Positions 26,337 to 37,273 of a stretch of 64,000 bases of DNA are shown piece after piece. This DNA comes from Halopseudomonas bauzanensis (GTDB taxonomy: Bacteria; Pseudomonadota; Gammaproteobacteria; Pseudomonadales; Pseudomonadaceae): positions 62,001 to 126,000 of the forward strand of contig NZ_FOUA01000006.1 in NCBI RefSeq assembly GCF_900114735.1, read 5' to 3'. Position 1 is the stretch's first letter. Every line of letters starts with the position of its first letter. Both the position numbers and the translations under genes were made by a program. The notes under the pieces are model-generated. The model worked only from the letters and a program-made list of their open reading frames with translations. It ran no database searches and was not told the origin of the DNA.

Positions 26337-26912
26337 ATGACTGAACAAACCGACCAACAACTGGTCGAACGGGTGCAACAGGGGGACAAGCGGGCCTTCG
26401 ACCTGCTCGTACTTAAATACCAGCACAAGATTCTGGCTCTGGTCACGCGTTTTGTGCATGACTCCCATGAGGCGCAGGATGTGGCCCAGGAAGCGTTCAT
26501 CAAGGCGTATCGCGCTTTGGCGAATTTCAGAGGGGACAGCGCGTTTTATACCTGGCTGTATCGGATTGCGATCAATACCGCCAAGAATTACCTGGTCGCC
26601 AGGGGACGACGTCCGCCCGATTCGGACATCGCCGCCGAGGATGCCGAATATTACGATGGTGACAGTGCACTCAAGGATATCCATTCTCCCGAGCGGGATC
26701 TGCTGCGGGACGAAATTGAGCAAGTGGTCAACAGAACACTGCAATTGTTGCCGGAAGACTTACGAATGGCGCTGACATTACGCGAATTCGAAGGTCTCAG
26801 TTATGAAGATATTGCAAACGTGATGGAATGCCCGGTGGGGACTGTGCGATCAAGGATCTTCAGAGCACGGGAGGCCATCGATAAAGCCCTGAAACCTCTG
26901 CTTGAAGCGTGA
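26337..26912 (+). CDS. algU: Envelope-stress sigma factor AlgU (RpoE-type)
   Basis: This 191-residue ECF sigma factor directs transcription of envelope-stress and, in some pseudomonads, alginate genes. Region 2 (KRAFDLLVLKYQHKILALV to AFYTWLYRIAINTAKNYLV) and region 4 (LTLREFEGLSYEDIANVMECPVGTVRSRIFRAR) are intact. It is very close to the Pseudomonas protein. I chose ATG 26337 (MTEQTDQQLVERV) over the GTG at 26325 by comparison with AlgU. The downstream genes encode its anti-sigma factor and the regulators of that factor. Confidence 0.97.
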   Translation: MTEQTDQQLVERVQQGDKRAFDLLVLKYQHKILALVTRFVHDSHEAQDVAQEAFIKAYRALANFRGDSAFYTWLYRIAINTAKNYLVARGRRPPDSDIAAEDAEYYDGDSALKDIHSPERDLLRDEIEQVVNRTLQLLPEDLRMALTLREFEGLSYEDIANVMECPVGTVRSRIFRAREAIDKALKPLLEA

Positions 26913-26964
26913 GGAAAGGGAAACGGTGACGCCCCAGCGGGGCCTATACAGTAGAGGTAGAGCA

Positions 26965-27588
26965 ATGAGAAGCGAATCCTTGCGGGAGACTCTCTCCGCG
27001 CTCATGGATGACGAGGCAGAGCAACTGGAACTGCGCCGCGTCCTTCATGCCGGTGAACAGGATCCGGACGTCCGTCGTAGCTGGGAGCGTTACCAACTGG
27101 CACGGTCCGTCATGCACAAGGAGCCTTGGCAGCCGGGTGTCGACCTGTCTGCCGGTATCGCTGCGGCCTTGGCTGATGAGCCAGTTCCGGCGGCAGCTCC
27201 GACAGTGGCGCCAACGCGCTGGAAGATGCAGTTGGGTCGGGTTGCAGTGGCCGCCTCCGTTACCCTCGCGGTACTGGTGGGTGTACGCATGGTGAACCAG
27301 GAAGGCATGCCTGACAGCAGTAATACCATGGCGGCCATCGAGCGTACGGCACCTGCTGCTGGCACCTCGCCGGTAACCGCTGTACCTGCGCAAGCCCGTT
27401 CAGGCGCGGTGCTGGCTGGCTTCACTTCGCTTGCCGATCAGGCTGAACCGCAACCGCAGGCGTCTGGGCCATCGGCTTGGCAGGAACAGCGCATTGGCAG
27501 TTATCTGCGCCGGCATGCAGAGAACAGCGCCCAAGCCGCGCCGAACCTCGTCCCTTACGCCCGCGCAGCGAGCCTGGAAAATAATTAG
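26965..27588 (+). CDS. mucA: Anti-sigma factor MucA
   Basis: This 207-residue single-pass inner-membrane protein binds and silences AlgU. The cytoplasmic anti-sigma domain is RESLSALMDDEAEQLELRR-like (here RETLSALMDDEAEQLELRR). The membrane segment is at about residues 90-107 (VAVAASVTLAVLVGVRM). The periplasmic tail ends with YLRRHAENSAQAAP, the region bound by MucB. The frame is complete, with no truncation like the mucA22 type. ATG 26965 follows GAGGTAGAG. Its TAG stop overlaps the mucB GTG. Confidence 0.95.
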   Translation: MRSESLRETLSALMDDEAEQLELRRVLHAGEQDPDVRRSWERYQLARSVMHKEPWQPGVDLSAGIAAALADEPVPAAAPTVAPTRWKMQLGRVAVAASVTLAVLVGVRMVNQEGMPDSSNTMAAIERTAPAAGTSPVTAVPAQARSGAVLAGFTSLADQAEPQPQASGPSAWQEQRIGSYLRRHAENSAQAAPNLVPYARAASLENN

Positions 27589-28544
27589 TGTCACGATTGA
27601 AGTATGTGTTGGGGTGGTCGGGATTGGCCGCCCTGTTGCTGGCTCCAGGCCTCTCGGCTGAAGACAGCATCAAATGGCTGGAGCGTATGGATCAGGCTAC
27701 CCGTGAGCAGAGTTACCACGGAGCCTATGTCTACGAGCGCTCCGGTATCTTTACCACCCAGAATATCTGGCGCCAGGTCGAAGACGGCAAGGTTCATGAG
27801 CGTCTGGTGCAAAGCGCGGGTCGCCATCAGGAGTGGGTGCGCCGCGATGGTCGTCTGGTCTGCGCTACCTCCCTTTCCCAGGGCAGAACGCCGCAAAATA
27901 TTCCCCAACTGAACAAGAATCCTGCTGGTCTCACTGACTGGTACGGGTTGCGCGTGCTTGGAGATACGCGGATCGCCTCGCGCCCGGTGACTGTCATTTC
28001 CGTGCAGCCACGCGACGCCTTCCGCTACGCCTATGAACTCTATCTGGACCAGGAGACCGGGCTGCTGCTCAAGTCCCTGTTGGTGGATGACGGTCGCGAA
28101 TTGCTCGAGCGTTTTCAGTTCACCACTATCAGCTTCGATAACCCCTCGGATCAGGATCTGCGGCCCGGCAGCTCGTGCCTGGAACTGGCTGCTGCCGAGG
28201 ATGTGCCCACGGATGATGTGAATTTCTGGGAGCCGCTCTGGCTGCCGCCGGGATTCACCCTGGGGCATCGGCAGGTGCAGACGCTGAAGGACAGCGATAC
28301 CCGCATCGCCACTCAGATCTATTCCGATGGCCTGGCCCGCTTTACCCTGTTCATCGAGCCTTTGGGCAAAGACAGCCTGGCCGAGGACCTGCGGGCGCAG
28401 CTCGGGCCCACGGTAGCGGTAAGTCGCCGCCTGGTGGCAGCGGATGACCTGTATCTTGCTACGGTGGTCGGCGAGATACCGCCAATAACCGCCGAGCGGA
28501 TTGCTGAATCTCTCAGCCAGGCCGTGACCGGTGCGCAGCCGTGA
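27588..28544 (+). CDS. mucB: Periplasmic regulator MucB (RseB)
   Basis: This 318-residue periplasmic protein has a signal peptide ending near LSAEDS. It begins with GTG overlapping the mucA stop (TAGTG). SYHGAYVYERSGIF is the typical start of the MucB/RseB large domain. MucB binds the periplasmic tail of MucA and protects it from AlgW until mislocalised lipopolysaccharide or outer-membrane proteins release it. The stop overlaps mucC. Confidence 0.95.
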   Translation: MSRLKYVLGWSGLAALLLAPGLSAEDSIKWLERMDQATREQSYHGAYVYERSGIFTTQNIWRQVEDGKVHERLVQSAGRHQEWVRRDGRLVCATSLSQGRTPQNIPQLNKNPAGLTDWYGLRVLGDTRIASRPVTVISVQPRDAFRYAYELYLDQETGLLLKSLLVDDGRELLERFQFTTISFDNPSDQDLRPGSSCLELAAAEDVPTDDVNFWEPLWLPPGFTLGHRQVQTLKDSDTRIATQIYSDGLARFTLFIEPLGKDSLAEDLRAQLGPTVAVSRRLVAADDLYLATVVGEIPPITAERIAESLSQAVTGAQP

Positions 28545-29014
28545 TTGAGGAGCAGGCTAGGGTGTTGAGCGTGGAGCAGGGTGCGGTCTGGGTCGAAACC
28601 ATTCGACGCAGCGCCTGTTCCAGTTGCCAGGCCCGGGCCGGATGCGGTCAATCCCTGTTGCAACGCATGGGTGGCGCGCGTCGGGGCTTGATTAGGGCAC
28701 TGGATGATCGGGCCTGTCGAGTCGGTGAGGAGGTCATCATTGGTATTCCCGAAAACGCCATGCTGCGCGGCTCATCTCTGATCTATATGGTGCCGCTGCT
28801 GGGGCTGTTCAGCTTCGCATTGCTGGCCCAGGTTTTCGGGGCTGGCGAGCCGTCGATTATTCTTGCCGGGTTTTCCGGCCTTGGTCTGGGATTCGTTGCC
28901 ATGCGCTGGTATGCCGGTCGCCTTGATGCGGATCCGGATTTCACGCCGCAGGTAGTTAGCCGGGTGGGCAAGTTGAATGTTGTCAGCGGTACTCAAGAAA
29001 GGAGCAATTACTAA
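28541..29014 (+). CDS. mucC: MucC / RseC family membrane protein
   Basis: This 157-residue protein has a cysteine-rich N-terminus (CSSCQARAGCG, a CxxC-x5-C pattern) and two membrane segments (about residues 82-102 and 106-126). This is the SoxR-reducing/RseC family layout. The start is a GTG overlapping the mucB stop. MucC modulates AlgU activity modestly; related RseC proteins help reduce SoxR, so a redox role is possible. Confidence 0.93.
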   Translation: MIEEQARVLSVEQGAVWVETIRRSACSSCQARAGCGQSLLQRMGGARRGLIRALDDRACRVGEEVIIGIPENAMLRGSSLIYMVPLLGLFSFALLAQVFGAGEPSIILAGFSGLGLGFVAMRWYAGRLDADPDFTPQVVSRVGKLNVVSGTQERSNY

Positions 29015-29015
29015 T

Positions 29016-30440
29016 ATGACTTCAGTACAGCGATGGTTATTCGGGATAGTCGGTGCCTGGCTAATGACCTGGCAGGCGCTCGCGGTGGCGGCGCAATTGC
29101 CCGACTTTACCCAATTGGTCGAAGAGGCCTCCCCGGCGGTAGTGAATATCAGTACCCGGCAGAATGTTACCCGGCGCGCGTCTGGACCAATGATGCCGGA
29201 CCTGGAAGGTTTGCCGCCGATCTTCCGGGAGTTCTTCGAGCGCAGCTTTCCTGACGGTTCCCAGTCCGCGCCTCAGCGCCAGGCACAGTCGCTGGGCTCG
29301 GGTTTCATTGTCTCCAAAGACGGCTATGTTCTGACCAATAACCATGTGGTTGCGGGTGCGGACGAAATCTTCGTGCGCTTGTCCGACCGCCGAGAGATGG
29401 AAGCCGAGCTGATTGGAGCCGATCCCCGTTCGGATCTGGCCTTGCTGAAAATCGAGGCGGGCGCAGACCTGCCGGTCGTGCGGATGGGCAAATCCGCCGA
29501 TCTGAAGGCCGGCGAATGGGTGCTGGCGATCGGTTCGCCCTTCGGTTTCGAGTACTCGGTGACTGCCGGTATCGTCAGTGCCAAGGGCCGCAGTCTGCCC
29601 AACGAAAGCTATGTGCCGTTCATCCAGACCGATGTGGCGATCAACCCGGGGAATTCGGGTGGCCCGCTGTTCAACCTGGACGGCGAAGTGATAGGCATCA
29701 ATTCGCAGATATTCACCCGTTCCGGCGGCTTCATGGGTCTGTCATTCGCCATCCCGGTGGATGTGGCCATGGATGTGGTCGAGCAGCTCAAGAGTGACGG
29801 CACAGTACGCCGTGGCTGGCTGGGCGTGGTGATTCAGGAGGTCAACAAGGACCTGGCCGAATCCTTCGGCCTGGAACGTCCCGCCGGTGCGCTGGTGGCT
29901 CAGGTCATGCCGGGTGGCCCGGGTGATGAGGGTGGGCTGAAGGCCGGTGACGTGATCCTCAAGCTCAACGGCAACGACATCATCATGTCCTCCGATCTGC
30001 CCCATGCCGTCGGCCGTCTGCGCCCTGGCAGCAAGGCGACCATGGATATCATCCGTGACCGCAAGCGGCAGAAGCTGGAGCTGGAAATCGGTGCTCTGCC
30101 GGATGACGATGCGCTGGCAGCGAGCCCGGGTACGCTGTCGCCCAATGCCCCGGCGGCTACCGACAACCGCCTCGGTATCGCGGTGGTCGAACTGACCGAC
30201 GAGCAGAAGAAAAACATGGATGTGTCGACTGGCGTAGCAGTCCGTGAAGTGCGTCCTGGCCCTGGTGCGATGATTGGTTTGCGCCCGGGCGATGTCATTA
30301 CCAACCTGAATAATCGGGTGGTCGAGTCTGCAGCGGATTTTGCCGAGATCGCCAGTAAGTTGCCGGTCAATCGCTCCATTTCCATGCGGGTGATCCGTCA
30401 GGGGCGGGCGAGCTACATCACTTTCCGTCTGGCCGAGTAG
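29016..30440 (+). CDS. mucD: Periplasmic serine protease MucD (DegP/HtrA type)
   Basis: This 474-residue protease-chaperone has a signal peptide (residues 1-26) and a trypsin-like domain with triad H110 (TNNHVVAGADEI), D140 (DPRSDLALLK) and S214 (GNSGGPLFN). Two PDZ domains follow (about 270-355 and 385-470). It degrades misfolded periplasmic proteins and thereby dampens AlgU activation. ATG 29016 is well placed behind AAAGGAG, one base after the mucC stop. A strong hairpin follows at 30455. Confidence 0.97.
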   Translation: MTSVQRWLFGIVGAWLMTWQALAVAAQLPDFTQLVEEASPAVVNISTRQNVTRRASGPMMPDLEGLPPIFREFFERSFPDGSQSAPQRQAQSLGSGFIVSKDGYVLTNNHVVAGADEIFVRLSDRREMEAELIGADPRSDLALLKIEAGADLPVVRMGKSADLKAGEWVLAIGSPFGFEYSVTAGIVSAKGRSLPNESYVPFIQTDVAINPGNSGGPLFNLDGEVIGINSQIFTRSGGFMGLSFAIPVDVAMDVVEQLKSDGTVRRGWLGVVIQEVNKDLAESFGLERPAGALVAQVMPGGPGDEGGLKAGDVILKLNGNDIIMSSDLPHAVGRLRPGSKATMDIIRDRKRQKLELEIGALPDDDALAASPGTLSPNAPAATDNRLGIAVVELTDEQKKNMDVSTGVAVREVRPGPGAMIGLRPGDVITNLNNRVVESAADFAEIASKLPVNRSISMRVIRQGRASYITFRLAE

Positions 30441-30454
30441 GTCGCCTGACGCTG

Positions 30455-30492
30455 GCCGGGCGGATTGCGACAGGCTCCGCAATCCGCCCGGC
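30455..30492 (+). terminator. Strong hairpin between mucD and lepA
   Basis: The 15-base arms GCCGGGCGGATTGCG (30455-30469) and CGCAATCCGCCCGGC (30478-30492) pair perfectly around an 8-base loop, 14 bases after the mucD stop. There is no T-run. It likely ends or stabilises the muc transcript and separates it from lepA. Confidence 0.7.
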
Positions 30493-30596
30493 ACAGATAG
30501 CGCGGCGCAGTGTAATCGGGTAGACTTGCGGGCTGTTTTCGGGGTTAACCCCGGTCACCGCCATGTCTGGCAAACCACGTCTGGAAGAACCCTGCA

Positions 30597-32396
<1,800 letters not shown>

Positions 32397-32468
32397 GATT
32401 GCTGATGCTGGTTCGTTATTGCAGCGGCGCGCTCATCAACCGACCCCAGGGGTAACGCAAGACCGATT

Positions 32469-33347
32469 ATGCATATCAACTTTCCGCTGTTGCTGGTGAT
32501 TGCCGTGGCTGTCACCGGCCTGTTGGCTCTGCTGGACTACCTCTGGCTGGCACCCCGGCGCCGCCGCGCGATGGCGGCCTATGAAGCCCAGGTGACGACT
32601 GTCGATCCCGTTACTCTGGGACGGCTGAACAAGGAGCCGTTGCTGGTCGAGTACGGCAAGTCCTTCTTCCCGGTGTTGGCGGTGGTGTTGGTGCTGCGTT
32701 CCTTCCTGGTTGAGCCGTTCCAGATTCCCTCGGGATCGATGAAACCGACCCTGGAAATTGGCGATTTCATCCTGGTCAACAAGTTCTCCTACGGTATTCG
32801 CCTGCCGGTGCTGGAAACCAAGATCATTCCGGTAGATGATCCGCAGCGGGGTGATGTCATGGTGTTCCGCTACCCGAACGACCCGCGGATCAACTACATC
32901 AAGCGCGTGGTGGGCCTGCCCGGTGACCATATCCGTTACGCCGACAAGCGATTGTTCGTCAACGGCGAGCCGGTGGAACGTGAGCTGCTGCATACCGTGG
33001 AAGATGATGAAGTGCCGGTTGGCCATCCGTTACAGGCAATGGCCAAGGTCGATCTGTACCAGGAACAATTGGGCGAGACCGCCCACCAGGCACGTTACAA
33101 GCGTCTGTCACAGACGCCGCCGGAGCGGGAATGGACCGTGCCCGAGGGGCATTACTTCATGGTTGGTGACAACCGTGACAATTCCAATGACAGTCGCTAC
33201 TGGTCCTCTCCCGATATGCCGCGGGAGTTGTGGGGCATGGTTCCGGACAATTATATTGTCGGCAAGGCCTTCGCTGTATGGATGCACTGGCCAGAACCCA
33301 AACTGAGCAATCTGCCAAGCTTTTCCAGAGTCGGGCTGATCAACTAG
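32469..33347 (+). CDS. lepB: Signal peptidase I
   Basis: This 292-residue membrane protease cleaves signal peptides of exported proteins. Two membrane segments lie at about residues 5-27 and 66-80. The catalytic Ser90 (IPSGSMKPT) and Lys145 (YIKRVVGLPGD) fall at the same positions as in E. coli LepB. The box GDNRDNSNDSR is present. The partner order lepA-lepB is conserved in proteobacteria. Confidence 0.97.
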   Translation: MHINFPLLLVIAVAVTGLLALLDYLWLAPRRRRAMAAYEAQVTTVDPVTLGRLNKEPLLVEYGKSFFPVLAVVLVLRSFLVEPFQIPSGSMKPTLEIGDFILVNKFSYGIRLPVLETKIIPVDDPQRGDVMVFRYPNDPRINYIKRVVGLPGDHIRYADKRLFVNGEPVERELLHTVEDDEVPVGHPLQAMAKVDLYQEQLGETAHQARYKRLSQTPPEREWTVPEGHYFMVGDNRDNSNDSRYWSSPDMPRELWGMVPDNYIVGKAFAVWMHWPEPKLSNLPSFSRVGLIN

Positions 33348-33374
33348 GTACCGCGGCGTCACGCGCGATACCTA
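33345..33374 (+). terminator. Imperfect hairpin after lepB
   Basis: TAGGTACCGCG and CGCGATACCTA pair with one mismatch, starting in the lepB stop codon. With no T-run, it may be an attenuator or a processing site between lepB and the DUF4845 gene. Confidence 0.3.
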
Positions 33375-33443
33375 GCGGTGATCCTTCTGCCACGGAGACG
33401 GCAGTACATCAATAACATCAACAACGGACGTACGAGGTTATCC

Positions 33444-33821
33444 ATGCGCGACTCTCAGAAAGGCATGTCTTTTTTCGGCTGGCTGGCGGTATTGGCCCTG
33501 CTGGTATTTGGCGCGGTCACTGCGATGAAGCTGGTACCGATCTACCTGGATCATTTTGCACTGCGCAAGATCGTCACCGCGGCGAATGAAGACCCTTCGG
33601 TCAAGATCAATTCCCTGCGCGACCTGCACTCGCATATCAACAAAGGGATGCAGATCAATGGTATTCGTGATCTCAAGGCGGAAGACGCGATCACCGTGAC
33701 CGGCAGCGGAACCAATACCTATACTGTCGTTATCAAGTATGAGGTGCGTGCACCCATGCTGCGAACCGTGGACCTGTTGGTCCATTTCGATGAAACCCAT
33801 ATTGTCAGACCTCTAAAGTGA
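33444..33821 (+). CDS. DUF4845 family membrane protein
   Basis: This 125-residue protein begins [23 protein letters not shown], with one membrane segment at about residues 9-27, and a soluble C-terminal domain. DUF4845 proteins occur between lepB and rnc in many gammaproteobacteria; the function is unknown, though their N-terminus resembles a pilin-like leader. The ATG at 33444 lies behind GAGG. Its stop overlaps the rnc GTG. Confidence 0.85.
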   Translation: MRDSQKGMSFFGWLAVLALLVFGAVTAMKLVPIYLDHFALRKIVTAANEDPSVKINSLRDLHSHINKGMQINGIRDLKAEDAITVTGSGTNTYTVVIKYEVRAPMLRTVDLLVHFDETHIVRPLK

Positions 33822-34507
33822 GCAATAAGCTAGACCGACTGGAAAGAAAGATAGGGTACAGTTTCAAGGACCAGGACCTGCTGGTGCTGGCGCTGACCCA
33901 CCGCAGCCTGGGTGGGCGCAATAACGAACGCCTGGAGTTCCTTGGCGATTCAATTCTCAACTTTGTCGCTGCCGAAGCGCTCTTCGAGCGCTTTCCGCAA
34001 GCGCGGGAAGGCCAGCTGTCGCGCCTGCGGGCGCGCCTGGTCAAGGGTGTGACCCTGGCCGAGCTGGCCAAGGGTTTCGAGCTGGGTGAATATCTGCGAC
34101 TGGGATCAGGCGAGTTGAAAAGCGGTGGCTTCCGTCGTGAATCCATCCTCGCCGACACCACCGAAGCCATCATTGGTGCCATCTACCTGGACAGTGGTAT
34201 GGAGGCGGCCCGCGAGCGTATTCTGCTGTGGTTGACCGCGCATATCGAAACCCTGACCCTGGTGGATAACAACAAGGATCCCAAGACCCGCCTGCAGGAG
34301 TATCTGCAGGGGCAGCACAGCGAGCTGCCGCAATACGAAGTCATCGATGTCAGCGGCGAGGCCCATTGTCGGGTATTCCGCGTTGAATGCCGGGTGGCGT
34401 TGATGACTGGACAGACATTTGGCGTCGGCAGCAGCCGGCGTCTGGCCGAGCAGGAAGCCGCAAGAAAAGCCCTGGTCGCCATGGGCGTGGAGAAAGTCAA
34501 TGAGTGA
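33818..34507 (+). CDS. rnc: Ribonuclease III
   Basis: This 229-residue enzyme cleaves double-stranded RNA, including rRNA precursors. The signature [12 protein letters not shown] carries the metal-binding Glu and Asp. The C-terminal double-stranded RNA-binding domain starts at [11 protein letters not shown] and ends at [19 protein letters not shown] start overlaps the DUF4845 stop; the end overlaps era by 8 bases. Confidence 0.97.
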   Translation: MSNKLDRLERKIGYSFKDQDLLVLALTHRSLGGRNNERLEFLGDSILNFVAAEALFERFPQAREGQLSRLRARLVKGVTLAELAKGFELGEYLRLGSGELKSGGFRRESILADTTEAIIGAIYLDSGMEAARERILLWLTAHIETLTLVDNNKDPKTRLQEYLQGQHSELPQYEVIDVSGEAHCRVFRVECRVALMTGQTFGVGSSRRLAEQEAARKALVAMGVEKVNE

Positions 34508-35399
34508 TACCGCACCGCGCTGTGGCTACGTTGCCATCGTCGGCCGACCGAATGTGGGCAAGTCGACTCTGCTCAATCATATCCTCGGGCAGAAGCTGGC
34601 GATCACCTCGCGCAAGCCGCAGACCACCCGGCACACACTGCTCGGCATCAAGACCGACGGCGATGTGCAGGCCATTTATGTGGATACCCCCGGCCTGCAC
34701 AAGGAAAACGACAAGGCGCTGAACCGCTTCATGAACAAGAGCGCCTCGCAGACCCTGCGCGATGTGGACGTGGTGCTGTTCGTGGTCGATCGCATGCGCT
34801 GGACCGACGAGGACGAATTGGTCTGGAACAAGGTGCGTCATCTGGAACGCCCGGTCATCCTGGTGGTGAACAAGGTCGACCGGCTGGATGACAAGAAGGA
34901 CATGCTGCCCCATCTGGAATGGTTGACCCAGCAGCTGCCCAACGCCGAGGTGGTACCGGTTTCCGCGCTGCACGGGCGCAACATCGATCACCTGCAGGCG
35001 GTAATCGCCGGGCTGCTGCCCGAGGGCGAGCACTTCTATCCCGAAGATCAGTTGACCGACCGCAGTTCGCGCTTTCTTGCCGCCGAACTGGTGCGCGAGA
35101 AGGTCATGCGTCAGCTCGGTGCCGAGATCCCCTATCAGGTCGCGGTCGAGATCGAACAGTTCAAGCAGGAAGGCAAGGTGCTGCATATCCATGCCCTGAT
35201 CCTGGTAGAGCGTGAAGGTCAGAAGAAGATCATCATCGGTGACGGCGGCGAGCGCATGAAGAAGATCGGCCAGGAAGCCCGTCTCGACATGCAGAAGCTG
35301 TTCGGCAGCAAGATCATGCTCAATCTGTGGGTCAAGGTACGCCGGGGCTGGTCCGATGACGAGCGCGCGCTGAATTCGCTGGGTTATCGATTCGACTGA
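34500..35399 (+). CDS. era: GTPase Era
   Basis: This 299-residue GTPase binds the 3' end of 16S rRNA in small-subunit maturation. The G motifs are GRPNVGKST (G1), DTPGLH (G3) and NKVDRL (G4). The KH domain includes [24 protein letters not shown] 34500 lies inside the rnc end, so translation is coupled. Confidence 0.97.
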   Translation: MSDTAPRCGYVAIVGRPNVGKSTLLNHILGQKLAITSRKPQTTRHTLLGIKTDGDVQAIYVDTPGLHKENDKALNRFMNKSASQTLRDVDVVLFVVDRMRWTDEDELVWNKVRHLERPVILVVNKVDRLDDKKDMLPHLEWLTQQLPNAEVVPVSALHGRNIDHLQAVIAGLLPEGEHFYPEDQLTDRSSRFLAAELVREKVMRQLGAEIPYQVAVEIEQFKQEGKVLHIHALILVEREGQKKIIIGDGGERMKKIGQEARLDMQKLFGSKIMLNLWVKVRRGWSDDERALNSLGYRFD

Positions 35400-35402
35400 G
35401 TC

Positions 35403-36122
35403 ATGCAAGACTCCCTGAGTCCGGCCTACGTCCTGCATAGTCGCCCGTACCGGGACAGCAGTGCGCTGGTCGATCTTCTCACCCTGCACCATGGTCTGCA
35501 GCGCGTGGTCTGGCGTGGTGCGCGGGGCCAGCGGCGCAAACTGGCTCCGCAACCCTTCATGCCGCTGCTGGTGGGCATGGTTGGCCGCAGCGACCTGAAG
35601 ACCCTGACCCAGGCCGAAGTCGCTGGAGGCTTCGCCCAGTTGCAGGGCCAGGTACTGTTCAGCGGCCTCTATCTCAATGAACTGCTGGTGCGCCTGCTGC
35701 GCACTGGCGATGCCCAGCCACTGTTGTTCGCCGCCTACCAGGGTGCCCTGGAACAACTGGCTCAGGGCGACCGCGTGGAACCCATATTGCGCCGCTTCGA
35801 ATGGCAACTGCTGGCCATTCTGGGCTATGGTTTCAGCCTGACCGAGGATGCCAATGGCCAGCCGGTCGGTGCGCAGCAGCGGTATGTCTGGCACGCCAGC
35901 GATGGATTGCTGCCGATTCATGATCCGCTGCTGGCTGACGCCGGCCTGTCCGGTGCGGCGCTATTGGCGATGGCTGCCGATGACTGGAGCGCCACGACTA
36001 CCCTGCGGGTTGCCAAACAGCTGATGCGCCAGGCACTCGGCGTGCATCTCGGCGATCGACCTTTGGTCAGCCGTCAACTTTTTGCCCGGCAACCTTCACC
36101 CCGTAAAGGAGATGAACAGTGA
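35403..36122 (+). CDS. recO: DNA repair protein RecO
   Basis: This 239-residue protein has the OB-fold N-terminus typical of RecO ([20 protein letters not shown]) and a helical C-terminal domain. RecO helps load RecA onto SSB-coated DNA with RecR. It starts 3 bases after era and overlaps the pdxJ GTG at its stop. Confidence 0.94.
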   Translation: MQDSLSPAYVLHSRPYRDSSALVDLLTLHHGLQRVVWRGARGQRRKLAPQPFMPLLVGMVGRSDLKTLTQAEVAGGFAQLQGQVLFSGLYLNELLVRLLRTGDAQPLLFAAYQGALEQLAQGDRVEPILRRFEWQLLAILGYGFSLTEDANGQPVGAQQRYVWHASDGLLPIHDPLLADAGLSGAALLAMAADDWSATTTLRVAKQLMRQALGVHLGDRPLVSRQLFARQPSPRKGDEQ

Positions 36123-36862
36123 CTCAACCGCAACGCGTACTGCTTGGTGTCAACATCGATCACGTGGCGACCTTGCGCCAGGCCCGTGGTACCCGTTACC
36201 CGGACCCGATCCAGGCGGCCATTGAGGCGGAGCAGGCAGGGGCGGATGGCATCACCGTGCATCTGCGCGAGGACCGTCGGCATATCCAGGAGCGTGACGT
36301 GCGTCTGCTGGCCGAGGTGCTGCAGACGCGGATGAATCTGGAAATAGCGGTGACCGAGGAGATGCTCGCCTTCGCCGACGAGATTCGACCGGCCCACGTT
36401 TGCCTGGTACCCGAGCGGCGTGAGGAGCTGACTACCGAGGGCGGTCTGGATGTGGCCGGCAACGCTGCGCGCATTCACCAGGCAGTGGAACGGCTGGCCG
36501 GCTACGGCTGCGAAGTGTCCCTGTTCATCGATCCCGATCCGCGGCAGATCGAGGCGGCACGGGATGCCGGGGCGCCGGTCGTCGAACTGCATACCGGGCA
36601 TTATGCCGAGACCTCCGGCAGCGAGCAGGAACAGGCTCTGCGGCGCATCCGCGAAGGGGTGGCTTACGCCCGCAAGCTGGGGTTGGTGGTCAATGCCGGG
36701 CACGGTCTGCATTACCACAACGTCGAGCCCATCGCGGCAATTCCCGGCATCAACGAACTGAACATCGGCCATGCCATTATCGCCCGTGCGCTGTTTTCCG
36801 GTCTGGCGGGCGCGGTGGGCGAGATGCGGGCGCTGATCATGGCGGCAGAAGCGTCACAGTGA
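36119..36862 (+). CDS. pdxJ: Pyridoxine 5'-phosphate synthase
   Basis: This 247-residue TIM-barrel enzyme condenses 1-deoxyxylulose 5-phosphate with 3-amino-2-oxopropyl phosphate to form vitamin B6. Motifs are [31 protein letters not shown] and [13 protein letters not shown] start follows AAAGGAG by 8 bases and overlaps recO. acpS overlaps its end. Confidence 0.97.
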   Translation: MTQPQRVLLGVNIDHVATLRQARGTRYPDPIQAAIEAEQAGADGITVHLREDRRHIQERDVRLLAEVLQTRMNLEIAVTEEMLAFADEIRPAHVCLVPERREELTTEGGLDVAGNAARIHQAVERLAGYGCEVSLFIDPDPRQIEAARDAGAPVVELHTGHYAETSGSEQEQALRRIREGVAYARKLGLVVNAGHGLHYHNVEPIAAIPGINELNIGHAIIARALFSGLAGAVGEMRALIMAAEASQ

Positions 36863-37245
36863 TCATTGGTATTGGCACCGACCTGGTGCTGGTCAGCCGC
36901 ATCGAGGCGGTACTGGGGCGGCAAGGGGAGCGCTTCGCCGAGCGCATTCTGACGCCAGCGGAACTGCAGCGGTTTCGCGCCCATTCCCAGCCTGCTCGTT
37001 ATCTGGCCAAGCGCTATGCGGCCAAGGAAGCCATACTCAAGGCGCTGGGTACCGGCCTCGCCAAGGGCATGTCATGGCAGCACATGCAGATCGACAACGA
37101 TGACCTGGGCGCGCCCTGCGTAGTGCTCAGTGGTGTCGCCCTGCAGCGCCTCCAGCAAGGCGGTGGTGGGCGCATGCTGTTGTCGATCAGCGACGAGCGC
37201 GAGCAGGCCCTGGCGTTCGCCCTGTGGTCAGTTGGGAACGCCTAG
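36859..37245 (+). CDS. acpS: Holo-[acyl-carrier-protein] synthase
   Basis: This 128-residue enzyme transfers phosphopantetheine from CoA to acyl carrier protein. The magnesium-binding GIGTDLV and the [16 protein letters not shown] motif are intact. GTG start overlaps the pdxJ stop. Its stop TAG (37243-37245) lies in the first unit of a 14-bp tandem repeat that continues into the end of gacS. Confidence 0.96.
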   Translation: MIIGIGTDLVLVSRIEAVLGRQGERFAERILTPAELQRFRAHSQPARYLAKRYAAKEAILKALGTGLAKGMSWQHMQIDNDDLGAPCVVLSGVALQRLQQGGGGRMLLSISDEREQALAFALWSVGNA

Positions 37246-37273
37246 TTGGGGACGCCTAGTCGGGGACGCCTAG
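37232..37273. repeat. Three 14-bp tandem repeats holding both convergent stop codons
   Basis: Three units lie end to end: TTGGGAACGCCTAG (37232-37245), TTGGGGACGCCTAG (37246-37259) and TCGGGGACGCCTAG (37260-37273). Each ends in CTAG, which gives a TAG stop on either strand. The first unit holds the acpS stop and the third holds the gacS stop. Confidence 0.9.

Noticed and set aside
26902-26964. Upstream extension of mucA into the end of algU
   Set aside because: The anti-sigma domain begins right after ATG 26965, which has its own GAGGTAGAG site.
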